The notes below the pieces were generated by a model, which worked only from the letters and a program-made list of their open reading frames with translations, searched no databases and was not told where the DNA came from. A stretch of DNA of 6,900 nt from the NCBI GenBank assembly GCA_027490485.1, contig JAIXYA010000281.1, positions 1-6,900 of the forward strand, written 5' to 3'. Below are positions 6,460 to 6,900 of this stretch, piece by piece. Origin of the DNA: Comamonadaceae bacterium. Lineage in GTDB: Bacteria > Pseudomonadota > Gammaproteobacteria > Burkholderiales > Burkholderiaceae_C. Numbering within the stretch: position 1 is the stretch's first letter; every line of letters begins with the position of its first letter. A program made the position numbers and the translations under genes.

Positions 6460-6900
6460 ATGGCATCGAAAAAAACTTGGGTGGCATTGACACTCACCAG
6501 TATGTTGTCTTTGAGCGCTTATGCGCAAAAGGGCGAAACCGTCAAGATCGCTTGGATTGACCCTTTGTCGGGCTTGATGGCCCCTGTTGGTTCCAACCAG
6601 CTGAAAAGCTTGCAGTACCTTGCGGAGGAAACCAACAAAAGCAACCCAGCTGGTGTGAAGTTTGAAATCATCGGCATGGACAACAAACTCAGCCCTGCGG
6701 AAAGTTTGAACCAACTCAAGTCTGCCATGGACCAAGGTGTTCGCTACATCACCCAAGGCAATGGCTCGTCAGTTGCAGGTGCGCTGCTTGACGCTGTGAA
6801 CAAGCACAACGAACGCAACCCTGGCAAGGAAATCATTTTCCTCAACCACTCAGCGGTAGACCCCGATTCCACCAACAGCAAATGCAGCTATTGGCATTTC
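6460..6900 (+). CDS. Branched-chain amino acid-type ABC transporter periplasmic substrate-binding protein (partial, 3' end outside window)
   Basis: The frame is open from the ATG at 6460 to the last base, giving the first 147 residues. Residues 1-22 form a Sec signal peptide (MASKK, hydrophobic core, AYA before Gln23). The mature part begins with VKIAWIDPLSG, the first strand and loop of type 1 periplasmic binding proteins of the LivJ/LivK kind. It continues with the expected pattern of residues such as GMDNKLSPAESLNQLKSAMD (73-92) and the following QGNGSSVAGALLDAV, which line the first lobe. KCSYWHF at the cut edge is a segment I associate with the Comamonadaceae-type members of this family. 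Such proteins deliver amino acids, but many bacterial members bind aromatic or aliphatic carboxylates. Permease and ATPase genes (livHMGF type) are expected just downstream, outside the window. The neighbouring acyl-CoA ligase supports a carboxylate ligand (inference). Confidence 0.9.
   Translation, partial: MASKKTWVALTLTSMLSLSAYAQKGETVKIAWIDPLSGLMAPVGSNQLKSLQYLAEETNKSNPAGVKFEIIGMDNKLSPAESLNQLKSAMDQGVRYITQGNGSSVAGALLDAVNKHNERNPGKEIIFLNHSAVDPDSTNSKCSYWHF

Noticed and set aside
6400..6756. A 118-codon minus-strand open frame near the right edge.
   Set aside because: It lies opposite the signal peptide and first lobe of the binding protein, which has a strong ribosome site and clear family features.

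Overview
This window looks like a normal stretch of chromosome from a betaproteobacterium, most likely a Comamonadaceae-type Burkholderiales of moderate GC content. That placement rests on protein style and gene neighbourhood as read by eye (a large single-chain PurL, a Par27-like periplasmic parvulin, a selO-msrB-yciB-bolA run, and a CoA ligase next to a Liv-type binding protein), not on a database search. Eight protein-coding genes fill almost the whole window. There are no RNA genes, insertion sequences, CRISPR arrays or phage-like genes that I can see. The only non-coding stretches are 663-696, 1114-1160, 4700-4765 and 6392-6459, all under 70 bases.

Layout. Bases 1-662 (+) are the 3' end of purL, the glutaminase domain of formylglycinamidine synthase. 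A small histidine-rich protein of unknown function follows at 697-1113 (+). A strong bidirectional terminator at 1112-1138 separates these from a convergent five-gene operon on the minus strand, read from high to low coordinates: selO (AMP transferase pseudokinase, 4699-3203), msrB (methionine-R-sulfoxide reductase, 3206-2790), yciB (inner-membrane septation/envelope protein, 2788-2234), bolA (2237-1965) and a secreted parvulin prolyl isomerase (1946-1161). The genes are packed with two 4-base ATGA overlaps and gaps of 1 and 18 bases, so co-transcription and translational coupling are likely. On the plus strand, diverging from selO, lie an AMP-forming acyl-CoA ligase (4766-6391) and the start of a periplasmic substrate-binding protein of a branched-chain-amino-acid-type ABC transporter (from 6460, cut by the window end).

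How they may work together. SelO, MsrB and BolA all belong to families tied to redox or stress homeostasis. YciB and the parvulin act in the envelope, so the minus-strand operon reads as a protein-repair/stress and envelope-maintenance unit (inference). The ligase and binding protein suggest uptake of a carboxylic acid followed by CoA activation, a common arrangement in these bacteria (inference; substrate unknown). I found no convincing evidence of a wholly new system. The least explained items are the His-rich small protein and a perfect 12-base palindrome in the selO/ligase divergent promoter region.
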